A DNA stretch of 38,801 bases from a virus. Both the position numbers and the translations under genes were made by a program. Each line of letters starts with the position of its first letter. The first letter of the stretch is position 1. Shown one piece after another: positions 24,020-32,032 of this stretch. The stretch spans positions 1-38,801 of the IMG/VR virus record IMGVR_UViG_3300045789_000579, one strand, 5' to 3'. The notes under the pieces were generated by a model, which did no database searches, was not told the origin of the DNA, and saw nothing but the letters and a program-made list of their open reading frames with translations.

Positions 24020-25828
24020 TTATAAGTTTGTGCACCCTATATCGTCCAAAATTGAAAGGGTTTCTTCGATGTATCTACCATAATCTAGATCTTCAGGGAA
24101 CTCCCCGAGAGTCATAATAGGGCGTGCTCCGTCCGACTTAGCAACCTTATTGCCATTCTTTTTATAAGTTATGGGGAAGCCTTCTTTAGAGTAAATCCAC
24201 CTGACGACTCTGCCTAAATACTCATCTCCCCAAACAGCACCTCCGGTGACAGATCTCACAGTTATGAATTGAGTCAGGTCTTTGCAATTCATAATAGTAT
24301 CCCAGATTGATGTTCCATTGGACAAAAGGCGCATCACGGCAATAACACAGATAGGCGCTTGAGGGTTTTTACTTAACGGGTCTATGGTAAATATCCCTTT
24401 ACCTTTGCAGTCGTAATCCGTTATAGCTAGGTAGTTGTTAACGTCTCTAGAATATAGAGCCTTATATTGATTGTCTTCTAATTCAAATTTCGTTTCTTTT
24501 TCCCAATCGCTACAAATTGACTGGTATTCTTCATATTGGTCTTTGGATACTAATGACACGAAGCCATCCGTATTCGCCGATACAACACTGACGCCGATCA
24601 ATTCTAATCTTTCGATCAGCATCAACAACGCCAATTGTCCTGTCAATGTCACGGTCATCATCAAATCAGGAGAATATAAAGCTGACCACTTACTCCCTAG
24701 CTTGCCGAAGCTCCCATTGATGACAATCTTGAGGGAATCGTTAACGACCTTATTTTTGGCCCTTTTAGCTTCTAATCTGGTTTCAACAATATTCCTATAA
24801 ATAGTCAAAAACACTTCGCCGAGTTGTTTAGGATATAGGCCTAGATTCAAGATGATGCTCGGGTAGTAAGCCGCAACGTCTTTATCCATTAATATTTCGT
24901 TATTGCTAGGAACTACCGTTTGTTTTTTCTCGGTAGAATGAAGCCCTCCGACTCCGAGCTGGTAGGAAGATCGACCTAATTTTATCTTCATCTTTTTTAG
25001 CTCAGGAGGAAGCTTTATGGATCCTTTTCCATCTAATTCAAATTTGTGACTTGTTATTATTTTGAATGCTTCTTTCAATTGATCTGTCTGGAATTCAATA
25101 TACTTCGGTGCCTTGTATTTAAATGTAATTCCATCAGGAAGCTTTGGCGCGTAAAATCTTTTCTTCCTAGAAACCTTGGCCAACTCTGACTTGATCACCG
25201 TCTCCGCAATCTGGGCATCGGATTTACTCATTAAGTCTTGTCCATATTGTTTGGACATATCAGCCCTTAGATGCATACTGCCTTCTATCTTCTTATATAA
25301 ATCAATAGTAGTATCTAGATCATTGATACAATATTCATGTATATCGTCCATCTCTTGTTCGGATAGTATTGTTCCAGGTGCAATAGGAAGATCTTGAAGT
25401 CTTTGCGAATTCATCCTACCACCATAAAGCTTAAGGCTAACCTTAACACCTGGGGCAGGTTCTGCTATATCAAAATGGTCCATTCCTGTAGGTTTGACCA
25501 GATCAAATTGATTCATAGTCATCCATCCAGGTTGATTCCCATTGATGATTTTATCTGACAGTTTGTGTATTTCTTCTGGGCTTTTACCTTTCAATACATA
25601 TAAAAGTATCGGTATATCATAGTTGTTACTATTAAAGCCGAATGTCACCCTCTTAGTTAGTATAGACCTAAGCTTGCGGATCTGCATCTCAGGTAGAGCG
25701 CTCGTATTCCCTCGTATTTCTATTGACGATGTCTTATTGTTGTCGATATTTTTAAAAGCAACTAGAAAGTAGTTAGGATAGACTTCACAATCTAATACAA
25801 TAACGCTCTTTTTATCATTGTTAAGCAT
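24020..25828 (-). CDS. Family B DNA polymerase
   Basis: A 602-residue replicative polymerase. The exonuclease part is at the N-terminus: LDCEVYP with D13 and E15 as Exo I, and GFNSNNYD near residue 60 as Exo II. Polymerase motif A is DKDVAAYYPS (315-324), motif B is KIVINGSFG (367-375), and motif C is NTDG (419-422), with Asn instead of the first Asp of DTD; the second Asp is kept. It is short for family B, as in several phage enzymes. It would copy the genome and would need to accept modified pyrimidine triphosphates. It is placed between the DUF2815 and modification genes. Confidence 0.85.
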   Translation of the reverse strand: MLNNDKKSVIVLDCEVYPNYFLVAFKNIDNNKTSSIEIRGNTSALPEMQIRKLRSILTKRVTFGFNSNNYDIPILLYVLKGKSPEEIHKLSDKIINGNQPGWMTMNQFDLVKPTGMDHFDIAEPAPGVKVSLKLYGGRMNSQRLQDLPIAPGTILSEQEMDDIHEYCINDLDTTIDLYKKIEGSMHLRADMSKQYGQDLMSKSDAQIAETVIKSELAKVSRKKRFYAPKLPDGITFKYKAPKYIEFQTDQLKEAFKIITSHKFELDGKGSIKLPPELKKMKIKLGRSSYQLGVGGLHSTEKKQTVVPSNNEILMDKDVAAYYPSIILNLGLYPKQLGEVFLTIYRNIVETRLEAKRAKNKVVNDSLKIVINGSFGKLGSKWSALYSPDLMMTVTLTGQLALLMLIERLELIGVSVVSANTDGFVSLVSKDQYEEYQSICSDWEKETKFELEDNQYKALYSRDVNNYLAITDYDCKGKGIFTIDPLSKNPQAPICVIAVMRLLSNGTSIWDTIMNCKDLTQFITVRSVTGGAVWGDEYLGRVVRWIYSKEGFPITYKKNGNKVAKSDGARPIMTLGEFPEDLDYGRYIEETLSILDDIGCTNL

Positions 25829-26015
25829 CTCCTAAATCCTCAAACAAGCTATCAATAGGGAATACTGAGTTAGGATCCAATACCGACATCGGGACTATTT
25901 TCTTAGCTGTTTTAGAAATCTTAACCACTGCTTTGCTTCCTACTACCTTCATAACCTTTACAACCTGTTCACTGTTCTTAATTTTTACGATATCGTACTG
26001 TTTAATTTGATACAT
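25821..26015 (-). CDS. Small basic beta-rich protein (64 aa)
   Basis: A 64-residue protein MYQIKQYDIVKIKNSEQ to DSLFEDLGDA, with short strands (VVKVMKVVGSKAVVKI) that suggest a small SH3- or KOW-like barrel. The ATG at 26015 is chosen because it just overlaps the upstream gene's stop region; a longer version would run through that gene. The acidic C-terminus overlaps the polymerase start by 8 bases. No family was recognised. A polymerase accessory role is only suggested by position. Confidence 0.55.
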   Translation of the reverse strand: MYQIKQYDIVKIKNSEQVVKVMKVVGSKAVVKISKTAKKIVPMSVLDPNSVFPIDSLFEDLGDA

Positions 26016-26184
26016 GGTCAAAGTTCTTTTTTGGATGTGAATGCCAACCATAGGCTTCAGGTAAACTCCTATCGTCGAATTGGCACAAATAGTTGTCTTC
26101 ATTTTTAGGATCATCCCGAACAAGTGCTTGCTTAAATCTGAGCCTTTTTACAAGACCCGAGTATTGGTATATTGCCGTTCTCAT
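26002..26184 (-). CDS. Small unknown protein (60 aa)
   Basis: A 60-residue protein MRTAIYQYSGLVKRLRF to PKKNFDHVSN. A strong AAGGAG ribosome site lies 6 bases before the ATG at 26184. Notable parts are ALVRDDPKNEDNYLCQFDD and AYGWHSHPKKNF. It overlaps the next gene by 14 bases. It is the first gene after a strong hairpin terminator, so it may have its own promoter or rely on read-through. Function unknown. Confidence 0.6.
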   Translation of the reverse strand: MRTAIYQYSGLVKRLRFKQALVRDDPKNEDNYLCQFDDRSLPEAYGWHSHPKKNFDHVSN

Positions 26185-26206
26185 AATATTCTCCTTATTA
26201 TCAAAT

Positions 26207-26235
26207 AAAAGGCACCTAAATTTTAGGTGCCTTTT
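26207..26235 (-). terminator. Intrinsic terminator after the DUF2815 gene
   Basis: A perfect 14-base inverted repeat (AAAAGGCACCTAAA and its complement) with a one-base centre, which would open to a small loop. On the minus strand the hairpin ends in a run of T residues. It lies 12 bases after the DUF2815 stop codon. Confidence 0.75.
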
Positions 26236-26246
26236 AACATTACAGA

Positions 26247-26771
26247 CTATAAGTCATCATCGTCATCATCCAACCCGTCTTCGAGATCATCAAAGTCGTC
26301 AGTGACGTCAATCGGACCCATCCCAAATGGTTCGCCATCTTTAACAAATTGCACACCATATAAATTTGCATTCACACGCTTACCGAACTTATTATTCTGG
26401 ACCCATAGATCAATAACAACGTTGACGTAACAACCGGCGTAGAGAACCTCATCATCCTCTGTCAAAGGTGTTTTATCGCGATTCAAAACAGTAGGCCGTT
26501 TTGAATTAGCTGCCTTAAGAGACCAGTTTCCTTCGTAGCCATCATAGTCAGACTCGTCCCCGTCTTTGAGACAACGCTTATCTGAAGCGACTTTGATATT
26601 AGCTTCTGCAATAGCTTCTGCAATAGCTTTATCTAAGATCTTTTTAGTCTTAGTGTCATTTTTATCAATAAGGACTGTAGCTTCATACTTGCCTTCTTGC
26701 CCATCAAAAACAGCTCTTTGAAATATAGATGGGAAAGATAGACGTACATTTTTAATCATCATTTTAGACAT
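26247..26771 (-). CDS. DUF2815 ssDNA-binding-like protein
   Basis: A 174-residue protein. IKNVRLSFPSIFQRAVFDGQ at the start, then KYEATVLIDKND and SLKAANSKRPTVLNRD, are typical of the phage DUF2815 family. These proteins look like OB-fold single-strand binding proteins of the T7 gp2.5 type. The C-terminus is strikingly acidic (a run of Asp residues after DFDDLEDG), as in SSB proteins that contact partners through an acidic tail. It is probably the replication SSB of this phage, close to the polymerase and nuclease genes. Confidence 0.75.
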   Translation of the reverse strand: MSKMMIKNVRLSFPSIFQRAVFDGQEGKYEATVLIDKNDTKTKKILDKAIAEAIAEANIKVASDKRCLKDGDESDYDGYEGNWSLKAANSKRPTVLNRDKTPLTEDDEVLYAGCYVNVVIDLWVQNNKFGKRVNANLYGVQFVKDGEPFGMGPIDVTDDFDDLEDGLDDDDDDL

Positions 26772-26836
26772 TTTATATTTTCCTGTTTAAGGTTTATCGG
26801 CTTAACTCGTCAGACCTAGTTTGCCAAGGCTAGGTG

Positions 26837-26862
26837 ACAAGGTGAGATTTATCTCACCTTGT
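26837..26862 (-). terminator. Hairpin between two early genes
   Basis: An 11-base perfect inverted repeat ACAAGGTGAGA / TCTCACCTTGT with a 4-base loop, just after the stop of the gene at 26872. On the minus strand no clear T run follows, so it may be a weak terminator, a processing site or a 3' end protector. Confidence 0.5.
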
Positions 26863-26871
26863 TTCGTTATT

Positions 26872-27159
26872 TTATCTCATATCCAAAACGCGCCGTGTCT
26901 CGGTCTTAAGCATTAACATGACGTCAGGATTTTTATTCAAATACTTTTGAATTGTATTTGAGCTATATTTGCCGCGAGGCAATGGGGATTCGTCGCCTGC
27001 CCAACGGGTATGTTTTGATAACATGAACCACACAATATTTTCTGATCTGACACCGGCTTCTTGCAATATACGCATTGCTGCTTTCCATCCTGAGTCTGTA
27101 TAAGTATCGACAGAATACGCATCTTTCGTAAGATCTGCTAACTCTTCTAACGTTTTCAT
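26872..27159 (-). CDS. Small unknown protein (95 aa)
   Basis: A 95-residue protein from MKTLEELADLTKDAYSV. AAGGA lies 8 bases before the ATG at 27159, while the longer in-frame start at 27192 overlaps the preceding terminator region. The sequence is mostly helical with GWKAAMRILQEAGV and WFMLSKHTRWAGDE, ending in LKTETRRVLDMR. No family was recognised. It is flanked by hairpins on both sides and so may be a separately controlled unit. Confidence 0.6.
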   Translation of the reverse strand: MKTLEELADLTKDAYSVDTYTDSGWKAAMRILQEAGVRSENIVWFMLSKHTRWAGDESPLPRGKYSSNTIQKYLNKNPDVMLMLKTETRRVLDMR

Positions 27160-27197
27160 AATAATTATCCTTATATCCTTTTCGATATGCAAAATGT

Positions 27198-27230
27198 ATT
27201 TGCCTAATTACTATAAGTAATTAGGCAAAT
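27198..27230 (-). terminator. Intrinsic terminator, 14-base stem
   Basis: A perfect inverted repeat ATTTGCCTAATTAC / GTAATTAGGCAAAT with a 5-base loop, located 12 bases after the stop of the gene at 27243. On the minus strand it is followed by ACATTTTGC. Confidence 0.7.
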
Positions 27231-27242
27231 AACTATTAACAA

Positions 27243-27665
27243 TTAGCTAAAATGTTGTTTTACTTTAGACATGTCAGCGGTTTTAACATGAGCTTTGAAA
27301 GCTGCCCAGTTATCGAATTCTTCCTCAACTAGGCCTTCTTCGTCATATAATAACCAGAAGCTACATAATTTGTCTGCGTATTTATGACCGGATCGGGGAC
27401 AGAATCCACCTAAGAAATTTTCTCCATTTATCGTCGATATTCTTATATCGTCATAAGTGCTACCGCTCATAGGGCAATTGTTCTTGAACCAAACGTAGTT
27501 TTTGTCGCCATCAACTAACCCTTGCTTACAAAACTTTAGTTTTGTAAGCAAGGTTTTAGATCGCGCTTCAAGCGAAGTCTCATAGCAGAACCAATCATAG
27601 AATCCAAAATAGTCGCCTAGTAATGAGGGATCGGTGAGAACTTTATTTATTGAATGTTTAGTCAT
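27243..27665 (-). CDS. Unknown early protein (140 aa)
   Basis: A 140-residue protein with a strong AAAAGGA ribosome site before the ATG. It is rich in aromatic residues and cysteines: LLGDYFGFYDWFCYETSLE, NNCPMSG, GFCPRSGHKYADKLCSFW. It resembles no family I can name. It is the only gene between the promoter at 27719-27759 and a strong terminator, so it may be highly expressed alone. A perfect 14-base hairpin lies inside the gene at 27521-27552. Confidence 0.6.
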   Translation of the reverse strand: MTKHSINKVLTDPSLLGDYFGFYDWFCYETSLEARSKTLLTKLKFCKQGLVDGDKNYVWFKNNCPMSGSTYDDIRISTINGENFLGGFCPRSGHKYADKLCSFWLLYDEEGLVEEEFDNWAAFKAHVKTADMSKVKQHFS

Positions 27666-27718
27666 CTTATTTCCTTTTATCGTTTTAGTATCAATCGCAT
27701 TATTGCCGTTGATGGTTT

Positions 27719-27759
27719 ATTATACACTTTAAGTTGTCATAATGTAAAATTTATTTTAC
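27719..27759 (-). promoter_or_regulatory. Early-type promoter with palindromic operator
   Basis: On the minus strand the -35 is TTTACA (27748-27743) and the -10 is a consensus TATAAT (27724-27719), 18 bases apart. The -35 overlaps a 16-base palindrome GTAAAATT-TATTTTAC at 27744-27759. The leader after it ends in the GATAAAAGGAAATAA ribosome site shared with the gene at 18234. Confidence 0.7.
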
Positions 27760-27960
27760 TATTTCTATGACTGCTCTAACAAGAACAGGCGAGTATTCTC
27801 CCTGGGCAGCATAAGGCAAGCTTGAGCCCATACAAAGAGTTGCCTTCTGGAGATCTTCTGTCTGCTGGGCCCTATCCTTATGAAACGGTCCTACCTTCTG
27901 GTTGATCAATAAATACTTCCCTGTCTCCTTATTCCTCCATGCGGGTTTACAACGATTCAC
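27751..27960 (-). CDS. Small unknown protein (69 aa), GTG start
   Basis: A 69-residue protein MNRCKPAWRNKETGKYLL to VRAVIEIVK. The GTG start overlaps the exonuclease stop (GTGA), which supports coupling. Its end overlaps the operator at 27744-27759. The middle part is glutamine- and lysine-rich (GPFHKDRAQQTEDLQKATL). No family was recognised. Confidence 0.5.
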   Translation of the reverse strand: MNRCKPAWRNKETGKYLLINQKVGPFHKDRAQQTEDLQKATLCMGSSLPYAAQGEYSPVLVRAVIEIVK

Positions 27961-28484
27961 AACACTTTCCCTAATTTATTAATCTCGACTAATTTAATCA
28001 GGTACTCGGCCTGGTGTCTGGCGTCATCTAATGCGTTGTGGGCCGTACCTTTAAAGTCCATTTCTATCTTAGGAAAACTACTCCTCATTGTCCTGTAGCA
28101 CCTGTCCTCATGGTATTCCCATGGCGCTTTTGAATTGAACGCAGCATATGCATTCTCTAAAACCACATTATCGAATGCTGCACCGTTACCCCAGATTTGT
28201 TTATTGCCTGAACCTAGCCACGCTTTGAATTCAATCAGCGCTTCTTTCAACGATTTGGTATCGGTAAACAGGTCATGGCTCGCTTTCGCATCTTGTTTTA
28301 TCCACCATTTGAGGGTGCTACCTGACACCTCAAGGCCTTTATTCAAACAACTTTGAATATCTATGTTGGTATAAAAAGTATTGGTGATGCCTAATACCTC
28401 ATCAAATTCAACAGCCCCTATAGAGACTATCGCCGCATTCGGTGAAGTGCTTAATGTTTCTAAATCGACCATAATATTTTTCAT
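27957..28484 (-). CDS. 3'-5' exonuclease, DnaQ-like (DEDDh)
   Basis: A 175-residue protein. Exo I is MVDLETL (D and E near residues 7-9), Exo II is NGAAFDN near residue 98, and Exo III is HNALDDARHQAEYL near residue 153 with the His and Asp of the DEDDh type. It resembles the Rv2179c-like phage exoribonuclease group. It may trim RNA or DNA ends during replication or host nucleic acid turnover. It overlaps the YopX gene by 4 bases and the downstream small gene by 4. Confidence 0.85.
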   Translation of the reverse strand: MKNIMVDLETLSTSPNAAIVSIGAVEFDEVLGITNTFYTNIDIQSCLNKGLEVSGSTLKWWIKQDAKASHDLFTDTKSLKEALIEFKAWLGSGNKQIWGNGAAFDNVVLENAYAAFNSKAPWEYHEDRCYRTMRSSFPKIEMDFKGTAHNALDDARHQAEYLIKLVEINKLGKVL

Positions 28485-28837
28485 GATATGTCCTTCAGCA
28501 ATCCTGGGTTTTGATAAACGTTTCCGATAACTTTACAGCCTAATAATGACCACATTTTTGCTATAGGTTTCCCTGTTATATAATGAGCCTTACTACCCCT
28601 GGCACCGAACCTAGTGCCTGCATTGCTATACTCGACGATACCTAAACCTTTTTTATGGCGTACAATATCTCCTTCGAAAATCTCTACTCCTGATTTGTCT
28701 TTCAGTCCACTATATTGCATTAGTTCCCATATTTCACAATCATGGTACAACATTTGCCCGACTTGGAAATCCTTAAGCTCTGTTTCATCGTGCATTACTG
28801 TCCCATCCCAAGCCCTAAACTTAATCTTCCTGTTCAT
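28481..28837 (-). CDS. YopX family protein
   Basis: A 118-residue protein with the classic YopX pattern: KIKFRAWDG at the start, LMQYSGLKDKSGVEIFEGDIV in the middle and CKVIGNVYQNPGLL at the end. YopX proteins are very common in phages. Their fold is a small beta barrel and the function is not settled. It sits in the replication block between the DUF2800 nuclease and the exonuclease, overlapping both by 4 bases. Confidence 0.85.
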   Translation of the reverse strand: MNRKIKFRAWDGTVMHDETELKDFQVGQMLYHDCEIWELMQYSGLKDKSGVEIFEGDIVRHKKGLGIVEYSNAGTRFGARGSKAHYITGKPIAKMWSLLGCKVIGNVYQNPGLLKDIS

Positions 28838-29982
28838 GATATGTCCTCAAATTCATCTTCTGTTTTACCGGGAGAAACAGCTTTTCTTTTGTCTGACGAC
28901 TTGGCCATAACTAACGGTGCTTCAGGCTTGTAACAGATGTCTTTAACGAAGTCTTTGCCTGCTAACTTCTCAGCGGCCCCTAAGCCTATCAGAGATTTCT
29001 TATATGCATCATCACCTATCTTCTCAACTAATCTTTCTTCTGCATCATCGGTCCATTTTCTGTTGGCTCTACCATGAACTAACTTATATCCAGGAAAAGT
29101 ACCCCCGCTCATCAAGGTATCTTGGGCCGAGGCAAATACTGCTTTCATGAATGCTTCTATAAGGCCCTTATTATCTATGATGGCCCTCTTCTGATCGTCA
29201 GTGATGGTCATAATTTCTATTTCCTCACTACCATCCAAGTCTTCAAATTCGTTAGATATGATCTCTTGTGTGAAGTTGAATAATGCTTTGCAATCTGACT
29301 TGGCTTTACACCATTGGCATTGTTTATCTCCTGGAACTCGAGGCGCCGATTGAGTCAACGCCAGCTCTGCTCTTTCTGCAACAAATTCACCGAACTTGAT
29401 AAGATCAGTTACTGTTATGTCCCAATGGGTGAAATGGTTTAGTCTTGGTTGACATATATGAATTCTGAATTGTTTTATGTCATTCATAAAACCTAACTCA
29501 TTAAGTAAGCCTAATGCATACATCTGGCCTTGTGTGTTTTCAAAGGCATCGACTCTTACTCCTTTGCCATACTTAAGATCAAAAATGTGGCAAGTCCCAT
29601 CAGTTAAATCTAAGACTGCGGCATCCATAGTACCGAAACCTTCAGGCACAACATTTGAGAAGTCAACCCGTTCTTCAGTATATAACACCGAGGTTTTATT
29701 TTCATGTGACAACACGTAGTCCAAATATTCTTGGACGTAGTCCGCCATGTCTTTCTCAATAATAGTATCTAATACTTTTTTGCCGATGTAATACTCAGCA
29801 TCTTTCCTATTTTTAAGAGACAAGTCTGCGACCTCATGGGCTAATGTGCCTTCTTGAGCGAAAGGGGATGAGACTTCTTCAGGGCCGTTTGGATCTATTA
29901 GATCGTCTTCTGCCTTAACTGACCCCGGGCAATTTAGCCACCTTGATGATCCGGATGCTGATAATTTCGCGTGTTGTATCAT
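28834..29982 (-). CDS. DUF2800 PD-(D/E)XK nuclease (Cas4/RecB-like)
   Basis: A 382-residue protein. KLSASGSSRWLNCPGS opens the protein, as in DUF2800 members. EGTLAHEVADL, then GFGTMDAAVLDL and HIFDLKYGKG, supply the PD-(D/E)XK catalytic residues. NTQGQMYALGLL is the QxxxY motif. CQWCKAKSDC is a C-terminal cysteine cluster that may bind Fe-S. Such proteins act as recombination exonucleases, often with an annealing or SSB protein such as the DUF2815 gene nearby. Confidence 0.8.
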   Translation of the reverse strand: MIQHAKLSASGSSRWLNCPGSVKAEDDLIDPNGPEEVSSPFAQEGTLAHEVADLSLKNRKDAEYYIGKKVLDTIIEKDMADYVQEYLDYVLSHENKTSVLYTEERVDFSNVVPEGFGTMDAAVLDLTDGTCHIFDLKYGKGVRVDAFENTQGQMYALGLLNELGFMNDIKQFRIHICQPRLNHFTHWDITVTDLIKFGEFVAERAELALTQSAPRVPGDKQCQWCKAKSDCKALFNFTQEIISNEFEDLDGSEEIEIMTITDDQKRAIIDNKGLIEAFMKAVFASAQDTLMSGGTFPGYKLVHGRANRKWTDDAEERLVEKIGDDAYKKSLIGLGAAEKLAGKDFVKDICYKPEAPLVMAKSSDKRKAVSPGKTEDEFEDIS

Positions 29983-29995
29983 TGTTATATATCTC

Positions 29996-30628
29996 CTATA
30001 ACGTGGTGTTGAAAGAAAATGAAGTTCCCGAATGACGATTATAGGTTGCGTCTGGTATTACCCCTGTGTATTTGCACCCTTCTATCAATGTCTTAGCCAT
30101 ATCTAAAATCTCTATGTTTTTTTCACAATGGCCCTTATCATTTAATACTTGCTTCATTTTTTGATCTAAAATATTCAAAAGGTGTTCACTACCTTCAGTG
30201 TTATCAATTAAGTTTTGTATTTTCTTACAATCTGATTCACGCGAAGACAATGTTTCATTAGCCCGCAACTTAGACGCCTCAATACTTCTAGAAATGTCTT
30301 TGACAAAATCGAATGGAACAAAACTATTACGATCCAAAATAGCAGTATATAGCTCGCAAATACATTGCCATGCTTCCTGCTCAACAGACTTGGGCTGTTC
30401 GGTTTTACCTGTTTTGTCGTAAGCACTCCTCCTAGTAGGATCTTTAAGAATATGATAGGCCTTTTGAAGTTCCTTAAACTGTTCTTCAGTGCCTTCACAA
30501 TCCTCATTGCCTTTACCTTTGTTTTTGTCAGGGTGCAATTTTTGAGCTTTCTTTTTAAAAGACTTTTTTATATCATCCAGGGTCGCTTCTTTTTTAACGC
30601 CTAGAACTTCATACAAGTTATCGATCAT
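29996..30628 (-). CDS. DnaJ-like co-chaperone
   Basis: A 210-residue protein. Residues 1-75 are a J domain (YEVLGVKKEATLDDIKKSFKK, HPDKN with the HPD motif, then FKELQKAYHILKDPTRRSAYD). The remaining 135 residues are helical, lack the zinc-finger and substrate domains of DnaJ, and match nothing known to me. It probably recruits host DnaK for replication complex assembly or protein folding. It overlaps the ThyX stop by 4 bases, so it is co-translated with it. Confidence 0.8.
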   Translation of the reverse strand: MIDNLYEVLGVKKEATLDDIKKSFKKKAQKLHPDKNKGKGNEDCEGTEEQFKELQKAYHILKDPTRRSAYDKTGKTEQPKSVEQEAWQCICELYTAILDRNSFVPFDFVKDISRSIEASKLRANETLSSRESDCKKIQNLIDNTEGSEHLLNILDQKMKQVLNDKGHCEKNIEILDMAKTLIEGCKYTGVIPDATYNRHSGTSFSFNTTL

Positions 30629-31335
30629 TTTTCTACACGAGTGCTAGTTGTTATTTCGATGCCGTTTGTTTCCATGAAAGCTTCTACACAAACGGGGGCA
30701 ATTTCTTTCAACATTAATAATATCTCAACAGCGTATGCCCTGATTTCATATTGTGCATGCTCGTGTAGGCGCTCACGTAAAAAATTAAACCAGTTATGTA
30801 GGTTAGCCGTCGCAAACATATGAGAGTAAGTCCCAACAGGTAAAACAGATCTTGCTAACTCTCTTGGACAACCTTGATCTATGAGCGATCTATAGGTAGA
30901 AAACGCAGCTTCATTTTGCGATCTGATTATCACTTGCATCACGTAACCATTTGGATGTATCTCGTCAGTTCGCATCTGCTTATTATCAGTCGATTGAGTG
31001 GTAATCTGATCTAACTCAGGAACATAAAACTCTTCAGGTAATTCACGATACCTTGCCGACAACTCATTATAAGACTGGGTTCGATGGCGATGCCATTGCC
31101 TGAATACAAATATAGGTGCTTTGATTTCAAATGACACCGTAACTGATTCAAAAGGGGTGTTGTGGTGGTTCTTATATAGATATTTAATAAGTCGCTTGTC
31201 GCCGCCCTTATCCTCACCGGCCCGCCAAGCGGCATCGTAAGACACCCTAGCGTTTCTAACGACGGAAAGATCACTACCCATATGATCAACGAGCCTAATT
31301 AACCCGTGATCTAGGACTTTTATAGATTTATTCAT
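30625..31335 (-). CDS. thyX: Flavin-dependent thymidylate synthase ThyX
   Basis: A 236-residue protein with the ThyX signature RHRTQSYNELSARY (residues 83-96). Other conserved parts are HHNTPFESVTVSFEIKAPIFVFRQW and GCPRELARSVLPVGTYS, then NWFNFLRERLHEHAQ. It converts dUMP to dTMP using FAD, NADPH and methylene-tetrahydrofolate. Having ThyX leaves the TS-fold protein at 22034 free for hydroxymethylation. The start has AGG in its leader and follows the GC-rich region 31336-31499. Confidence 0.9.
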   Translation of the reverse strand: MNKSIKVLDHGLIRLVDHMGSDLSVVRNARVSYDAAWRAGEDKGGDKRLIKYLYKNHHNTPFESVTVSFEIKAPIFVFRQWHRHRTQSYNELSARYRELPEEFYVPELDQITTQSTDNKQMRTDEIHPNGYVMQVIIRSQNEAAFSTYRSLIDQGCPRELARSVLPVGTYSHMFATANLHNWFNFLRERLHEHAQYEIRAYAVEILLMLKEIAPVCVEAFMETNGIEITTSTRVEK

Positions 31336-31499
31336 ATTATTACCTAAGTTGTCATTTTAAATTGAATGGGCTTTGCACCCAATTGCCACCTTTGTCCCCT
31401 TCTCTGTCGAGGCATCCATGCGCTGTTACCAGCTTGTTTCCAGTGGATTATTTCCGGTGTGTCTTGACCATAAAGGGATTCGGGCACACGGGATCAAGC
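31336..31499 (-). other. GC-richer thyX leader: structured RNA or 47-codon gene
   Basis: This 164-base gap is clearly richer in GC than its surroundings. On the minus strand it can fold: GTGTG and CACAC arms enclose about 20 bases, a GCTG-GTAA-CAGC hairpin has a GNRA loop, and TGGG/CCCA closes another. The same strand also has one uninterrupted frame from GTG 31487 to TAG 31344, ending 8 bases before thyX, with an arginine/tryptophan-rich product (NSAWMPRQRRGQRW). That GTG has no clear ribosome site. I could not assign a known riboswitch. Confidence 0.4.
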
Positions 31500-31859
31500 T
31501 TAAGCTTCTTGTATTGCTGTCAATTTCTTATGGAAACTAACAAGCCCGGAATCGCTCAAGTCTGCAATACTATCGGCACCGATTTCGGTAATTATATCTT
31601 TGATGTCAGACCTTGGAGTACCTGCAGCAATAATTTTTCTAGCCATATCTTGAACAAGTTGGCTAGTAATTAAGATCGTCTCCGCTTCAGCTGAAGATTC
31701 TTCAACCTGCTTTGTTTTCGGCTTTGTTTTCGGCTTGCTTTTAGGTTTCGGCGCATCTTCGGAGTCAGCCGATGGCGACAATGTTGGAGCTTGATTCTTA
31801 ATAGCTTCTGTTAAAGCAATAACCGCATTAGTGAGTTCATCGATTTTATTTTCTAACAT
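31500..31859 (-). CDS. Unknown lysine-rich early protein (119 aa)
   Basis: A 119-residue protein in three parts: an N-terminal coiled helix (LENKIDELTNAVIALTEAI), a low-complexity linker (DAPKPKSKPKTKPKTKQ), and a C-terminal helical domain (MARKIIAAGTPRSDIKDII, then LSDSGLVSFHKKL). This layout is common for small phage proteins near replication genes, but no function is known. It is the first gene of the leftward block, directly after the operator-promoter at 31908-31949. Confidence 0.65.
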   Translation of the reverse strand: MLENKIDELTNAVIALTEAIKNQAPTLSPSADSEDAPKPKSKPKTKPKTKQVEESSAEAETILITSQLVQDMARKIIAAGTPRSDIKDIITEIGADSIADLSDSGLVSFHKKLTAIQEA

Positions 31860-31907
31860 TTTATTATCCTATTTGTAGTTGATTAATAGTCTTCGTAAGA
31901 CGGAAAT

Positions 31908-31949
31908 ATAATACTACACAATTTATTATTTGTAAAATATATTTGTTAC
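31908..31949 (-). promoter_or_regulatory. Main leftward early promoter with operator
   Basis: On the minus strand the -35 is TTTACA (31936-31931) and the -10 TATTAT (31913-31908), with 17-base spacing. The sequence 31932-31949 is a variant of the shared operator (GTAA-CAAATATA-TTTTAC). GTGTA precedes the -10 as at the other operator promoters. A small hairpin (GTCTT-ACG-AAGAC) lies in the leader. Confidence 0.7.
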
Positions 31950-31963
31950 TACAATATATTTAT

Positions 31964-31992
31964 TTCACTGAATAGCAATTCTATGATACTAT
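31964..31992 (+). promoter_or_regulatory. Rightward early promoter
   Basis: On the plus strand TTCACT (31964-31969) and TACTAT (31987-31992) are 17 bases apart, with the -10 ending 40 bases before the HTH gene. It is divergent from the leftward promoter just upstream, making this the early control region. Confidence 0.5.
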
Positions 31993-32032
31993 GTCTGCGG
32001 ACACATCATAACTAACTTAATAGGAAAACTAA

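Noticed and set aside
24020-25828. Inactivated polymerase because motif C is NTDG rather than DTDS
   Set aside because: The catalytic second aspartate is present, motifs A and B are intact, and similar variants occur in phage family B polymerases.
31362-31673. A 103-codon plus-strand frame across the thyX leader and the gene at 31500
   Set aside because: It overlaps a well-supported minus-strand gene, has no ribosome site, and its openness follows from the GC-rich segment.
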